Source: Akkermansiaceae bacterium
Lineage (GTDB): Bacteria; Verrucomicrobiota; Verrucomicrobiia; Verrucomicrobiales; Akkermansiaceae
Direction: 5' to 3'
Length of the DNA stretch: 6,446 nt
Assembly (NCBI GenBank): GCA_029288115.1
Contig: JARFPV010000474.1
Span: 1-6,446, forward strand
In this document: positions 1 to 5,383 of the stretch, in pieces
Layout: every line of letters begins with the position of its first letter
How positions within the stretch are numbered: the stretch's first letter is position 1
Notes under the pieces: model-generated
What the model was told of the DNA's origin: nothing
Database searches by the model: none
Seen by the model: only the letters and a program-made list of their open reading frames with translations
Position numbers and translations under genes: made by a program

Positions 1-30
1 CATAACCCGCCATCCGCGATTTGGATTCAA
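1..30 (+). other. Degraded Illumina P7-like sequence plus probable 10-nt i7 index (artefact)
   Basis: Bases 1-20 match the last 20 bases of the Illumina P7 oligo at 14 of 20 positions in an ungapped alignment, ending in the shared GAT. The next 10 bases (21-30, TTGGATTCAA) sit exactly where an i7 index lies, immediately before the Nextera Read 2 sequence. This stretch is therefore library construct and not genome. The six mismatches suggest low base quality at the extreme end of the molecule. It carries no biological feature. Confidence 0.75.
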
Positions 31-64
31 GTCTCGTGGGCTCGGAGATGTGTATAAGAGACAG
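31..64 (+). other. Nextera Read 2 adapter with Tn5 mosaic end (artefact)
   Basis: The 34 bases match the Nextera transposase Read 2 adapter: GTCTCGTGGGCTCGG (31-45) followed by the 19-bp hyperactive-Tn5 mosaic end (46-64, ending AGAGACAG). Genomic sequence starts at 65. The minus-strand reading frame of the first gene happens to stay open through this adapter, so any automatic translation running past base 65 would be chimeric. Confidence 0.97.
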
Positions 65-880
65 AGGTGCATCTGAAAAATCAGACCCAACAAGTTTAAG
101 CTGCTTTTCATAGATCGCCTGATTGATCTCGCATGGGGCAAGAACAACCACGTGCTCACTACGCGCACTTTCATCACTTCCCTCGGGCACTAACTCGCGC
201 CATACAGGGTGTGGAGGTTTTTCTCCGGATAAAAACGTCACGTGCATGGAAAATCCGGTCTTAGGATCATAGGTTCCTTGCCACAGGACTTCGTCATATG
301 GTCCGAGAACACGCGCTTCAATGCCATCGGTTGAAATCCTCAATGGGGTTCGCAGATAATCAGCCACACGTCCCTTGAATAAAGTGTCGGCATTAGCTCC
401 CGAGAAACGGATGCTGAAATCCGGATTGTCTTTAATTGGAATCCAGCCGTCGGATGCCTCCTTGCCGATCGCGATGATCTCACCAGATTCTAACAATTTC
501 ACCCCGCAGCCTGTTTCGTCACCGACGACTTCACTCTCAATGTCAGCTTCAGCGAGCAGTGCCTTAAGGAGTCGGGCCCGGTCCTCCTGATTGCCCGCCA
601 TTCCCCAAAGTGCTCCCAGTGCTCCTCGAGGAGACCCCGCGTAGGAGTCGGGCGAAACATCGTCGCGCACAAACTCAATAATCCGGTCGCGGTCGAATTC
701 CAGTTCGGCCGCCTTTTCATGAAAATAGGAAAACTCGTCGTCAGAGTTCCAGTTCCACCAAATAACTCCAAGAATAAGGAGGAGGCCAAGAACCACGCCA
801 CCAACGAGCAGGGATTTTTTTCTGCCGTTGTCTTTTTCAGTATTTTGGGTTGTTTCGTTGTTGTTAGATTCCGCTTTCAT
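65..880 (-). CDS. Membrane-anchored protein with transglutaminase-like helical region, 3' end missing
   Basis: The frame is open from the ATG at 880-878 to the adapter junction at 65, giving 272 native residues without a stop; the C-terminus is lost at the tagmentation cut. Residues 1-22 are hydrophilic (Asn/Glu-rich, ending GRKK). Residues 23-41 form one strongly hydrophobic helix followed by WWNWNSDDE, which suggests a type II membrane protein with its bulk outside the cytoplasm. Residues about 66-119 (FVRDDV, Y80, RGALGALW, AGNQEDRARLL, ALLAEADIES) resemble the helical core of transglutaminase-like proteins of Planctomycetes and Verrucomicrobia, where RGA-x-G-x-L and GN-x-x-D-x-A-x-LL recur. 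The position expected to hold the catalytic Cys appears to be Gln98, so peptidase or transglutaminase activity is doubtful. Residues 120-272 look beta-rich and are not recognised. No Shine-Dalgarno precedes the ATG. It is divergent from the AlkB-like gene. The ORF is solid; the domain assignment is moderate. Confidence 0.75.
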
Positions 881-902
881 AATCCAGGGGTGGGTTATTT
901 GG

Positions 903-929
903 CAGGTGCCACGGTATTTCAGGCACCTG
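903..929. repeat. 8-bp perfect inverted repeat in the 881-1050 divergent intergenic region
   Basis: CAGGTGCC (903-910) and GGCACCTG (922-929) are perfect inverted arms around an 11-nt spacer. It lies 22 bp upstream of the minus-strand ATG at 880 and about 120 bp upstream of the plus-strand ATG at 1051. It could be an operator for the membrane-protein gene or a 5'-UTR hairpin. A terminator is unlikely because no plus-strand gene ends upstream. The rest of 881-1050 holds only a weak plus-strand promoter candidate (TTGACG at 988-993 with a poor -10, GAAACT, at 1011-1016) and no recognisable gene. Confidence 0.4.
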
Positions 930-1050
930 GTTGTTTATCAGACGTGCGGGTACAGCCATTATGCGGCGTATCGGGCAGTGGTTGCACTTGACGATCTTCC
1001 ATCCAGATCAGAAACTTCTGTAGTTGCCAGCATGTGAAATGAACTAACTG

Positions 1051-1638
1051 ATGAAGCTCCCACTCAACTGCTCTGCCGAGTATTTTGCCGATTTTCTAGA
1101 TCAGGACGAAGCAAACGAGCTTTATCGTGTGCTGATCGAGGAGTACAATCTGGACAAAGAACGATTGGTTATTGAAGCAGGAGGCCAGCTCATTAAAACC
1201 GACAGTTTTAAAATCCTGTTTTCGACTGCGGAACTCATTGAGCAAAACACACATCCTGAACATATTCATGGTAAGTGCCATGTTTGGTCAGGTGTGATGG
1301 CAGACTTAAGAGAAAAAGTTGAAAGCCTCGTAGGCAAAAAGTTCGAGATTGCGATGTGCCTATTTTATCCAGATGGCAACTACTTCGCACCGTATCATTC
1401 TGATCAGGAGACATCCGGCGAACAAACCATACTGCCCTCTATCAGCCTCGGGGAAGTGCGTGAATTTAGCTTCCGGGACAAGACCAGCGGTGAAGTCTAT
1501 TCACTGGAATTGGACAACGGAAGCTTGTTGGTGATGGGGGAGAGCTGCCAAAGCCGATACGAACACACACTGCCGAAAAATCCCCAGTACGAGCATGGTA
1601 GAATAAACATCACCTTCCGAGAGGGTTCATTTCAGTAA
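1051..1638 (+). CDS. AlkB-like 2-oxoglutarate/Fe(II) dioxygenase
   Basis: A 195-residue protein with the AlkB-fold jelly-roll signature, about the size of E. coli AlkB (216). The iron ligands are H116 and D118 (YHSDQE) and the distal H172 (YEHTLPK). The 2-oxoglutarate and structural residues R184, N186, T188 and R190 (RINITFR) match the R-x-N-x-T-x-R motif of AlkB exactly. PSISLGEVREFSFR (129-142) is the usual strand after the metal site, and Y106-x-D108-G109 matches the segment leading to it, although the Asn of the NxY motif appears to be Leu104. Family members oxidatively demethylate alkylated DNA or RNA, and some act on protein lysine or actin; the substrate here is unknown. The start is fixed by an in-frame TAA at 1045-1047. 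It is the first gene of a three-gene operon with two beta-hydroxylase-type oxygenases, so a non-repair substrate is possible. No Shine-Dalgarno is visible. Confidence 0.88.
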   Translation: MKLPLNCSAEYFADFLDQDEANELYRVLIEEYNLDKERLVIEAGGQLIKTDSFKILFSTAELIEQNTHPEHIHGKCHVWSGVMADLREKVESLVGKKFEIAMCLFYPDGNYFAPYHSDQETSGEQTILPSISLGEVREFSFRDKTSGEVYSLELDNGSLLVMGESCQSRYEHTLPKNPQYEHGRINITFREGSFQ

Positions 1639-1644
1639 ATCAAT

Positions 1645-2226
1645 ATGACACTGCCAGACAGGCTTCGGCTCCAAACACAATTCTCTCCGCAGCAACTGCT
1701 GACGGATTTGGAACGACTTGAAGGATCAGACTGGATTAGCCATTTTGTGACCCAAAATTACGAGGGAGACTGGGAAGTGCTGCCACTCCGAGGGCCGAAG
1801 GGAGCTGAGCACCCGGTGATGATGGCTTATTCCGATCCTACGTGCGAGCATTTCGAGGATACACCCTTCCTCAAGGACTGCCCATACTTTCGGCAAGTAT
1901 TGGATGGCTTCCCGTTTGAGCTTCACTCGGTGCGACTCATGGCACTGTCGCCGGAGTCCCGTATCAAAGAGCACAGAGATCACGACCTTTCATTTGAGGA
2001 TGGAGCCATCAGGCTGCACATCCCGATCCGGACGAGTTCTGAAGTCGAATTTATCTTAAATGGATCGCGTGTAGATATGGTAGAAGGAGAATGCTGGTAC
2101 CTACGCCTGAGCGACCCTCATTCGGTTTATAACGGCAGTCCGATACGCCGTATACACATGGTGATTGATGCACCTGTGACTCCGTCCGTCCGTAAATATC
2201 TCACCGAACACGTAAAAGAAAATTAA
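1645..2226 (+). CDS. Aspartyl/asparaginyl beta-hydroxylase-family oxygenase (first paralogue)
   Basis: A 193-residue, apparently cytosolic protein of the Asp_Arg_Hydrox (PF05118) type, with no signal peptide or membrane segment. Recognisable blocks in order are LPDRLRL (3-9), NYEGDWEVLPLRG (38-50), HPVMMAYSDP (56-65), VRLMAL (96-101), IKEHRDHDL (107-115), IRLHIPI (122-128), GECWYLRLSDPHSVYN (148-163) and RRIHMVID (168-175). Iron ligands should be H110, D112 and H159. R169 lies ten residues after the distal His, as does R735 in human AspH, and R123/H125 match AspH R688/H690, which bind 2-oxoglutarate. The family hydroxylates Asp or Asn side chains, or related small substrates. It starts 6 nt after the AlkB-like stop, and its own stop abuts the next ATG, so it is part of one transcript. 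The substrate cannot be read from sequence. Confidence 0.9.
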   Translation: MTLPDRLRLQTQFSPQQLLTDLERLEGSDWISHFVTQNYEGDWEVLPLRGPKGAEHPVMMAYSDPTCEHFEDTPFLKDCPYFRQVLDGFPFELHSVRLMALSPESRIKEHRDHDLSFEDGAIRLHIPIRTSSEVEFILNGSRVDMVEGECWYLRLSDPHSVYNGSPIRRIHMVIDAPVTPSVRKYLTEHVKEN

Positions 2227-2796
2227 ATGATCCCGCCAAACCAAAGCCACTCTGACACGAACATTGCCGACGCATTACCCGACCGGATCCGGCTGGATCG
2301 AAGGTATGATGTGAACTTGTTGAAGCACGATGTGGATACGATTGTCTCGAGCCTGGCGCAGCCGTCATATTTCTACTACAGCCCAATCCCGCTGGCGAGT
2401 GAGGTGAAGGTGCCATCTGAGCACGACTGGACTGCGGAGCCGATGCTTCAAGGATGTCACTACCTGCAAGAGGTTTTTAGTGGGTTTGAGACAGAGATCA
2501 CGAGTATCCGCTTGATGCGGTTGGAGGCTGGGGCGGAAATCAAGGAACATTCTGACCCGACATTGGATGCGGTTCACCGAGAAGTCGTGCGCCTTACCCT
2601 GCCGGTGTTTTCCGATGACATGGTCACTTTCCTGCTAAACGGGACAGAGGTTCCCATGAAGCCGGGTGAGCTGTGGTATATGAAGCTGAGTGAAAGGCAT
2701 TCGGTACACAACAACAGCCCGAATGAGCGCATCAATATGTCCATTGATGTGACGTGGAACGATTGGGTGGCACAATGGCTGGCTTCTTGCGCCTAA
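2227..2796 (+). CDS. Aspartyl/asparaginyl beta-hydroxylase-family oxygenase (second, diverged paralogue)
   Basis: A 189-residue paralogue of the preceding gene, beginning at the base after its stop (TAA then ATG, 2224-2229). Shared landmarks are LPDRIRL (17-23), GCHYLQEV (76-83), IRLMRLEAG (94-102), IKEHSDPTL (105-113), VRLTLPV (121-127), VTFLLNG (133-139), GELWYMKLSERHSV (147-160) and ERINMSID (167-174). Predicted iron ligands are H108, D110 and H158, and the 2-oxoglutarate Arg is R168, again ten residues after the distal His. Differences from its neighbour are an extra ~14 N-terminal residues, loss of the NYEGDW block (here PSYFYYSPIPL), and T124 where the first copy and human AspH have His in the 2-oxoglutarate pocket. 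The pair therefore looks like an old duplication with divergent specificity. It could be a heteromeric partner or a second-step hydroxylase. It is the last gene of the operon and converges with the Tat-protein gene. Confidence 0.86.
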   Translation: MIPPNQSHSDTNIADALPDRIRLDRRYDVNLLKHDVDTIVSSLAQPSYFYYSPIPLASEVKVPSEHDWTAEPMLQGCHYLQEVFSGFETEITSIRLMRLEAGAEIKEHSDPTLDAVHREVVRLTLPVFSDDMVTFLLNGTEVPMKPGELWYMKLSERHSVHNNSPNERINMSIDVTWNDWVAQWLASCA

Positions 2797-2809
2797 TCCA
2801 TGCGAACTG

Positions 2810-2827
2810 GCGTAACTGCGGTCACGC
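2810..2827. terminator. Weak hairpin between convergent operons
   Basis: The 45-nt gap between the two convergent stops (2797-2841) holds GCGT-x-AC (2810-2816), a TGCG loop and GT-x-ACGC (2821-2827), a seven-position stem with one mismatch. It is followed on the plus strand by ATTTAA and not by a true T-tract. It is the only candidate terminator for the oxygenase operon; it would be weak or Rho-assisted. Confidence 0.25.
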
Positions 2828-2840
2828 ATTTAACGATGAC

Positions 2841-3025
2841 CCTACGATTTGAGGCGTTTGGCGTCTCTCCAACGTGAGTGGGCGGTGCGTTTAGCGCTTG
2901 CTGATGCAGGTCGTAGGAAACAGCTTTGTAGCAAGCGGTTCTGAGAACCCTCAGGGCATACTGCGATAAAGGCGGCTTGCCAAATATGGGTACTGTTTCT
3001 GGTTCGGCGGCTTCTTGAATTTAGA
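2841..3025. repeat. Possible repeat element overlapping the 3' end of the Tat-protein gene
   Basis: This stretch encodes the anomalous basic tail and is dense in short inverted repeats: CCTACGA (2841-2847) with TCGTAGG (2911-2917); CGCTTGC (2895-2901) with GCAAGCG (2931-2937); GGTTCT-G-AGAACC (2937-2949); and CTGAG-AACC-CTCAG (2941-2954). No such density is seen elsewhere in the window. It may be a small dispersed non-autonomous element or structured 3' region. The boundaries are a guess from where the composition changes. Confidence 0.3.
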
Positions 3026-3873
3026 GCTCCAAAGTGGGCGATGATTTTCTGGCTTGAGATACCCAGTGTTGATTTCAATGATGATCTGACGATCGCGCTA
3101 CGGAGCACTTCTTCCACTTTCTTGTCGCTGATTGCGCTCACAAGATCTGGCAGTCTTTTGAGGAAAATGCTCGTGATCGAGTCGGGCTCGTCTGGATGGT
3201 GGTTGGAAAGGATTTTGCCCCACTCCTGCTCAATGGCGGAACTAGGCTCAATGCCCATGACAGAGCATTCGATCATGCCTGTGATGACGTCCTCGAAATC
3301 GAGCTGCTGACTTGCGCCGTCGGCTTTTTTTAGCGTGATTTTTTTACCTTGAACCGCTTGGTAGGGATCGTTGAGCTTTTTGCTGTTTACCTCATAGGTC
3401 AGGTAATTGTGGGCGTAAGCGGTATTCTTTGTATCGGAGTCGAGGCCGTAGGTATTGATGTTCCTCACTCGATTCGCATAGTCTGCGGGTGCGAGATTTT
3501 CGACGAAGTATTCCCTGTCTGAGTATCGGAAAGTAAGGTTATTTCCTTCCGCTCGAACATGACTAAACGGAAGCCCCTTTTCTTGTCGGAGGGTGTGGAC
3601 AAGCTGTTCAGTATCGCTGACGGATACGAGCATATTGACCGATGACTGAATCTTTCCGCCTGTCGCCTGAACGGCACCACTGATGCCGCAAAGGCAGATG
3701 TCATCTCCGTAGGTGTTGGCAAACGAGATGACCTTCGACAAACTGCGTTGTGCGAGTCCGGTTCGCCGTGCTGAGCGTGGTTCGCCCATGATCCAGCCGG
3801 TTCCAGCCACGCTGGCACCAGCGGCCATGCCCATGCCGCGGAGAAACTTCCTTCGTGAATGATGGGAATTCAT
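2842..3873 (-). CDS. Unrecognised Tat-exported protein with anomalous C-terminal tail
   Basis: A 343-residue protein with a clear twin-arginine signal: HHSRRKFLRGMGMAAGASVAG (5-24, residues SRRKFLR matching the S-R-R-x-F-L-K consensus), predicting folded export to the periplasm. The mature part (about 45-280) is a mixed globular protein with blocks such as FANTYGDDICLCG (51-63), LTFRYSDREYF (113-123), YANRVRNINTYGLD (132-145), YAHNYLTYEV (153-162) and a helical end around 193-260; I recognise no family in it. Residues ~285-343 change character: Arg/Ser-rich (SRSRRTRN, SASAKRTAHSRWRDAKR) with only two acidic residues. This suggests readthrough into a repeat or an altered 3' end. It lies 15 nt downstream of the collar gene in the same orientation and probably shares its transcript. 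No Shine-Dalgarno is present. The ORF and Tat signal are secure, the function is unknown, and the native C-terminus is doubtful. Confidence 0.72.
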   Translation of the reverse strand: MNSHHSRRKFLRGMGMAAGASVAGTGWIMGEPRSARRTGLAQRSLSKVISFANTYGDDICLCGISGAVQATGGKIQSSVNMLVSVSDTEQLVHTLRQEKGLPFSHVRAEGNNLTFRYSDREYFVENLAPADYANRVRNINTYGLDSDTKNTAYAHNYLTYEVNSKKLNDPYQAVQGKKITLKKADGASQQLDFEDVITGMIECSVMGIEPSSAIEQEWGKILSNHHPDEPDSITSIFLKRLPDLVSAISDKKVEEVLRSAIVRSSLKSTLGISSQKIIAHFGALNSRSRRTRNSTHIWQAAFIAVCPEGSQNRLLQSCFLRPASASAKRTAHSRWRDAKRLKS

Positions 3874-3888
3874 GGGGATTTGGTTCAG

Positions 3889-4428
3889 TTAGTTGCGTGA
3901 TGGGAATAAGCCAACGAGCGCAATCACATGATAGATTCCAAGATATGGCGGTCTGTTTTCGTGGGATCCACCACCACCATTGTTCGATATAGAACCATTA
4001 ATAGAAGAGGCATCCATGGTGCTGTTAGCAGCTTCTTCACGGAAGGCATCTTCAGCACCGACACCAAAGACGGCTCCAGACGCATCGTCTGTGTCGGCGG
4101 ATTTACTGCTAACACCGACTTTAAAGTCATGATTGTGGCTGTGGGACGGGATCTGGCTGATTTGGAGGGTGACGTTTTCAACACCCCCTCTCTGACCCCA
4201 GGTAACGGTGTTAAGTCCTGGGCCTGTTCCCACGTGTTTGGCCGCACGCCCACGCAGATCGGGGAGTGCAAAAGTGGTGCGTCCGTCACCACCGAAGGAG
4301 GTGCCGAGTAGAGAGAAGAGGGCGCTATTTTGGCTGATGGCAAGGAGCGACCCGTCGCATAGTGCCCATCCGCGTGGCGGGAAGTTGAACCCGACCATTT
4401 TAATTTCGCCGAGGAATGGTTCTGACAT
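3889..4428 (-). CDS. Phage tail collar-domain (microcystin-dependent/MdpB-type) protein
   Basis: A 179-residue protein with the full collar-domain pattern: MSEPFLGEIKMVGFNFPPRG (1-20), WALCDGSLLAISQNSALFSLLG (21-42), FGGDGRTTFALPDLRGR (45-61), GTGPGL (67-72), GQRGGVENVTL (78-88), IPSHSHNH (93-100) and a C-terminal NRPPYLGIYHVIALVGLFPSRN (158-179). The length fits the free-standing bacterial family rather than a long phage fibre. These proteins contain a phage tail-fibre tip fold, and their role in bacteria is poorly defined; adhesion or a tail-like assembly is assumed. Residues 101-157 are the usual variable, Ser/Gly/Asn-rich region. There is no signal peptide. No other phage gene is nearby, so a prophage is not indicated. 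It sits 38 nt after the PEP-CTERM gene and 15 nt before the Tat-protein gene on the same strand. No Shine-Dalgarno is visible. Confidence 0.92.
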   Translation of the reverse strand: MSEPFLGEIKMVGFNFPPRGWALCDGSLLAISQNSALFSLLGTSFGGDGRTTFALPDLRGRAAKHVGTGPGLNTVTWGQRGGVENVTLQISQIPSHSHNHDFKVGVSSKSADTDDASGAVFGVGAEDAFREEAANSTMDASSINGSISNNGGGGSHENRPPYLGIYHVIALVGLFPSRN

Positions 4429-4466
4429 GATGTGTTGGTGTTAGGGGTTAATTGATTGAAGAGGTG

Positions 4467-5258
4467 TTATTTTTTCCGGCGTGCCATGAAGAATCCGCCG
4501 GCTAGAGCCAGCATGAGAGAAGAGGAAGGTTCGGGGACGATATCCACGTCGGCAGAAAGTGTGCCGTCGACCCAATATTCTTCGTTCCCGGAATCAGAAT
4601 GTGCCGTAACCCGTAGCGCAATGGTGGAGTTGGCTGTCGTACCTGTAAGTGAGAAGGCTTGGGCAAGATTTGGATCTGCAGAGGCATTGGGGACGACAGT
4701 GCCATCTCCAACTCCATCACTATTGGTGTCCAAGGCAAGATCACCATTGAAGAGACCAAGAGCAGCAGTTGAGCGAAAGTCCTTGGTCTCAGATGAGACC
4801 ACAACGCCGTCTTGGAGCAGTTCAAATTTGACGAAGTCAGGAGCACTTTCATTGTCCCAAGCGTTGTCATCGTCACGAGCCGCTATACGACCGCTAAAGG
4901 AAATGTTAGTAAACGGAGAGACCGCTCCAGAGATACCGGCAATACTAAGCTGCCATTCAGCGGTGCGCTCCTTCGATCCTCCCTCGCCGTCGTGATCCCT
5001 GCCCGCGAGCGCACCAATCGGCGGTGCGGTAAAGTTAGGGCTGAAAGATACTCCTCCAATGGTGTTGCCAGAATTGTCGACAATACCAAAATAATCAGCC
5101 CCTGTGCTTATATTTCCATCACTGAAAAAGGCTTCTCCGCCGGTTGCTACAGGCACGGAAGTAGTTACCTGAGTGATGACTGCTTGTGATGAAAGCGTTG
5201 TGCAGGCTAGCAGGGCGAGTGCTGTCGTGGCTGTGCGTTGAGGTCTTTTTAGGTGCAT
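4467..5258 (-). CDS. PEP-CTERM sorted surface protein
   Basis: A 263-residue exported protein. Residues 1-26 form a signal peptide (basic MHLKRPQRT, hydrophobic TALALLACTTL, probable cleavage after SSQA). The C-terminus is a textbook PEP-CTERM signal: VPEPSS (241-246), a short hydrophobic helix (247-258) and the basic tail ARRKK (259-263), predicting processing by an exosortase. The body (27-240) is Asp/Asn/Ser-rich and likely beta-sandwich. FSGRIAARDDDNAWD with PDFVKFELLQDG (121-151) resembles beta-sandwich modules found in large extracellular proteins of this phylum. D177-x-N-x-D-G-x-x-D185 is a calcium-loop pattern. It is the first gene of the presumed operon with collar and Tat genes, with a promoter and operator immediately upstream. 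The start at 5258 gives the signal peptide at the right place. Its role is unknown; a matrix or surface component is likely. Confidence 0.9.
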   Translation of the reverse strand: MHLKRPQRTATTALALLACTTLSSQAVITQVTTSVPVATGGEAFFSDGNISTGADYFGIVDNSGNTIGGVSFSPNFTAPPIGALAGRDHDGEGGSKERTAEWQLSIAGISGAVSPFTNISFSGRIAARDDDNAWDNESAPDFVKFELLQDGVVVSSETKDFRSTAALGLFNGDLALDTNSDGVGDGTVVPNASADPNLAQAFSLTGTTANSTIALRVTAHSDSGNEEYWVDGTLSADVDIVPEPSSSLMLALAGGFFMARRKK

Positions 5259-5282
5259 GATGTTAGGTTGTTAACGGTATAA

Positions 5283-5311
5283 ATAAAACGTATGTTTGCA
5301 GACTACGTCAA
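5283..5311 (-). promoter_or_regulatory. Promoter candidate for the PEP-CTERM/collar/Tat operon
   Basis: Read on the minus strand, TTGACG (5311-5306) is followed by a 17-nt spacer and TTTTAT (5288-5283), a good sigma70-type arrangement. Transcription would start near 5276, leaving a leader of about 18 nt before the ATG at 5258. The -35 box forms the outer end of the left arm of the inverted repeat at 5307-5352. Confidence 0.5.
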
Positions 5312-5352
5312 CAATGTGACCTTTCTCAAGGAAAAAAGATCACATTATTGAC
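5307..5352. promoter_or_regulatory. Palindromic operator shared by divergent promoters
   Basis: GTCAACAATGTGA (5307-5319) and TCACATTATTGAC (5340-5352) are inverted arms of 13 bp matching at 12 positions, separated by 20 bp. Each arm carries TTGAC at its outer end, pointing outward toward the adjacent gene, so the same element TCACATTRTTGAC precedes both transcripts. The inner TGTGA/TCACA halves look like CRP/FNR-type half-sites, but the 20-bp gap is not the 6 bp a single CRP dimer uses. The spacer contains CCTT-TCTC-AAGG (5320-5331). A third TGTGA lies at 5363-5367, about 23 bp from the second centre. Confidence 0.6.
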
Positions 5353-5374
5353 ACATGGAGGATGTGAGCATAGT
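5348..5374 (+). promoter_or_regulatory. Promoter candidate for the DUF6916-like gene
   Basis: A perfect TTGACA (5348-5353) is followed after 15 nt by CATAGT (5369-5374), which matches four of six -10 positions. The spacer is shorter than the usual 17. Initiation would fall near 5381, almost on the ATG at 5384, which implies a leaderless or nearly leaderless mRNA. The -35 box is the outer end of the right operator arm. Confidence 0.4.
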
Positions 5375-5383
5375 GGATTGGCG

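Noticed and set aside
46..64. Tn5 mosaic end as evidence of a native IS50/Tn5 element
   Set aside because: It is preceded by the exact Nextera Read 2 tail and has no transposase; it is a library artefact.
499..804. 101-codon minus-strand frame inside the first gene
   Set aside because: It lies out of frame within the open 65-880 reading frame, which has the coherent membrane anchor and transglutaminase-like pattern; this one has no recognisable features.
988..1016. TTGACG-17-GAAACT as a promoter for the oxygenase operon
   Set aside because: The -35 is fair but the -10 is poor; too weak to annotate as a feature.
719..1037. Plus-strand frames of 90 and 69 codons crossing the first gene's start
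   Set aside because: They are antisense to the membrane-segment region and run into the divergent intergenic DNA; the hydrophobic character comes from the complementary strand.
1032..1037. ATGTGA before the AlkB-like gene as a copy of the operator at 5307-5352
   Set aside because: A 6-mer is expected by chance several times in this length and occurs inside genes too; the TTGAC part is absent.
3465..3818. 117-codon minus-strand frame within the Tat-protein gene
   Set aside because: It is a shadow frame; the Tat signal and continuous globular protein are in the 2842-3873 frame.
3889..4428. Tail-collar gene as evidence of a prophage
   Set aside because: No other phage structural, packaging or integration gene is present, and free-standing collar proteins of this length are common in bacterial chromosomes.
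4456..4995. 179-codon plus-strand frame antisense to the PEP-CTERM gene
   Set aside because: Ser/Ala-rich antisense translation; the opposite strand has a signal peptide and PEP-CTERM motif.
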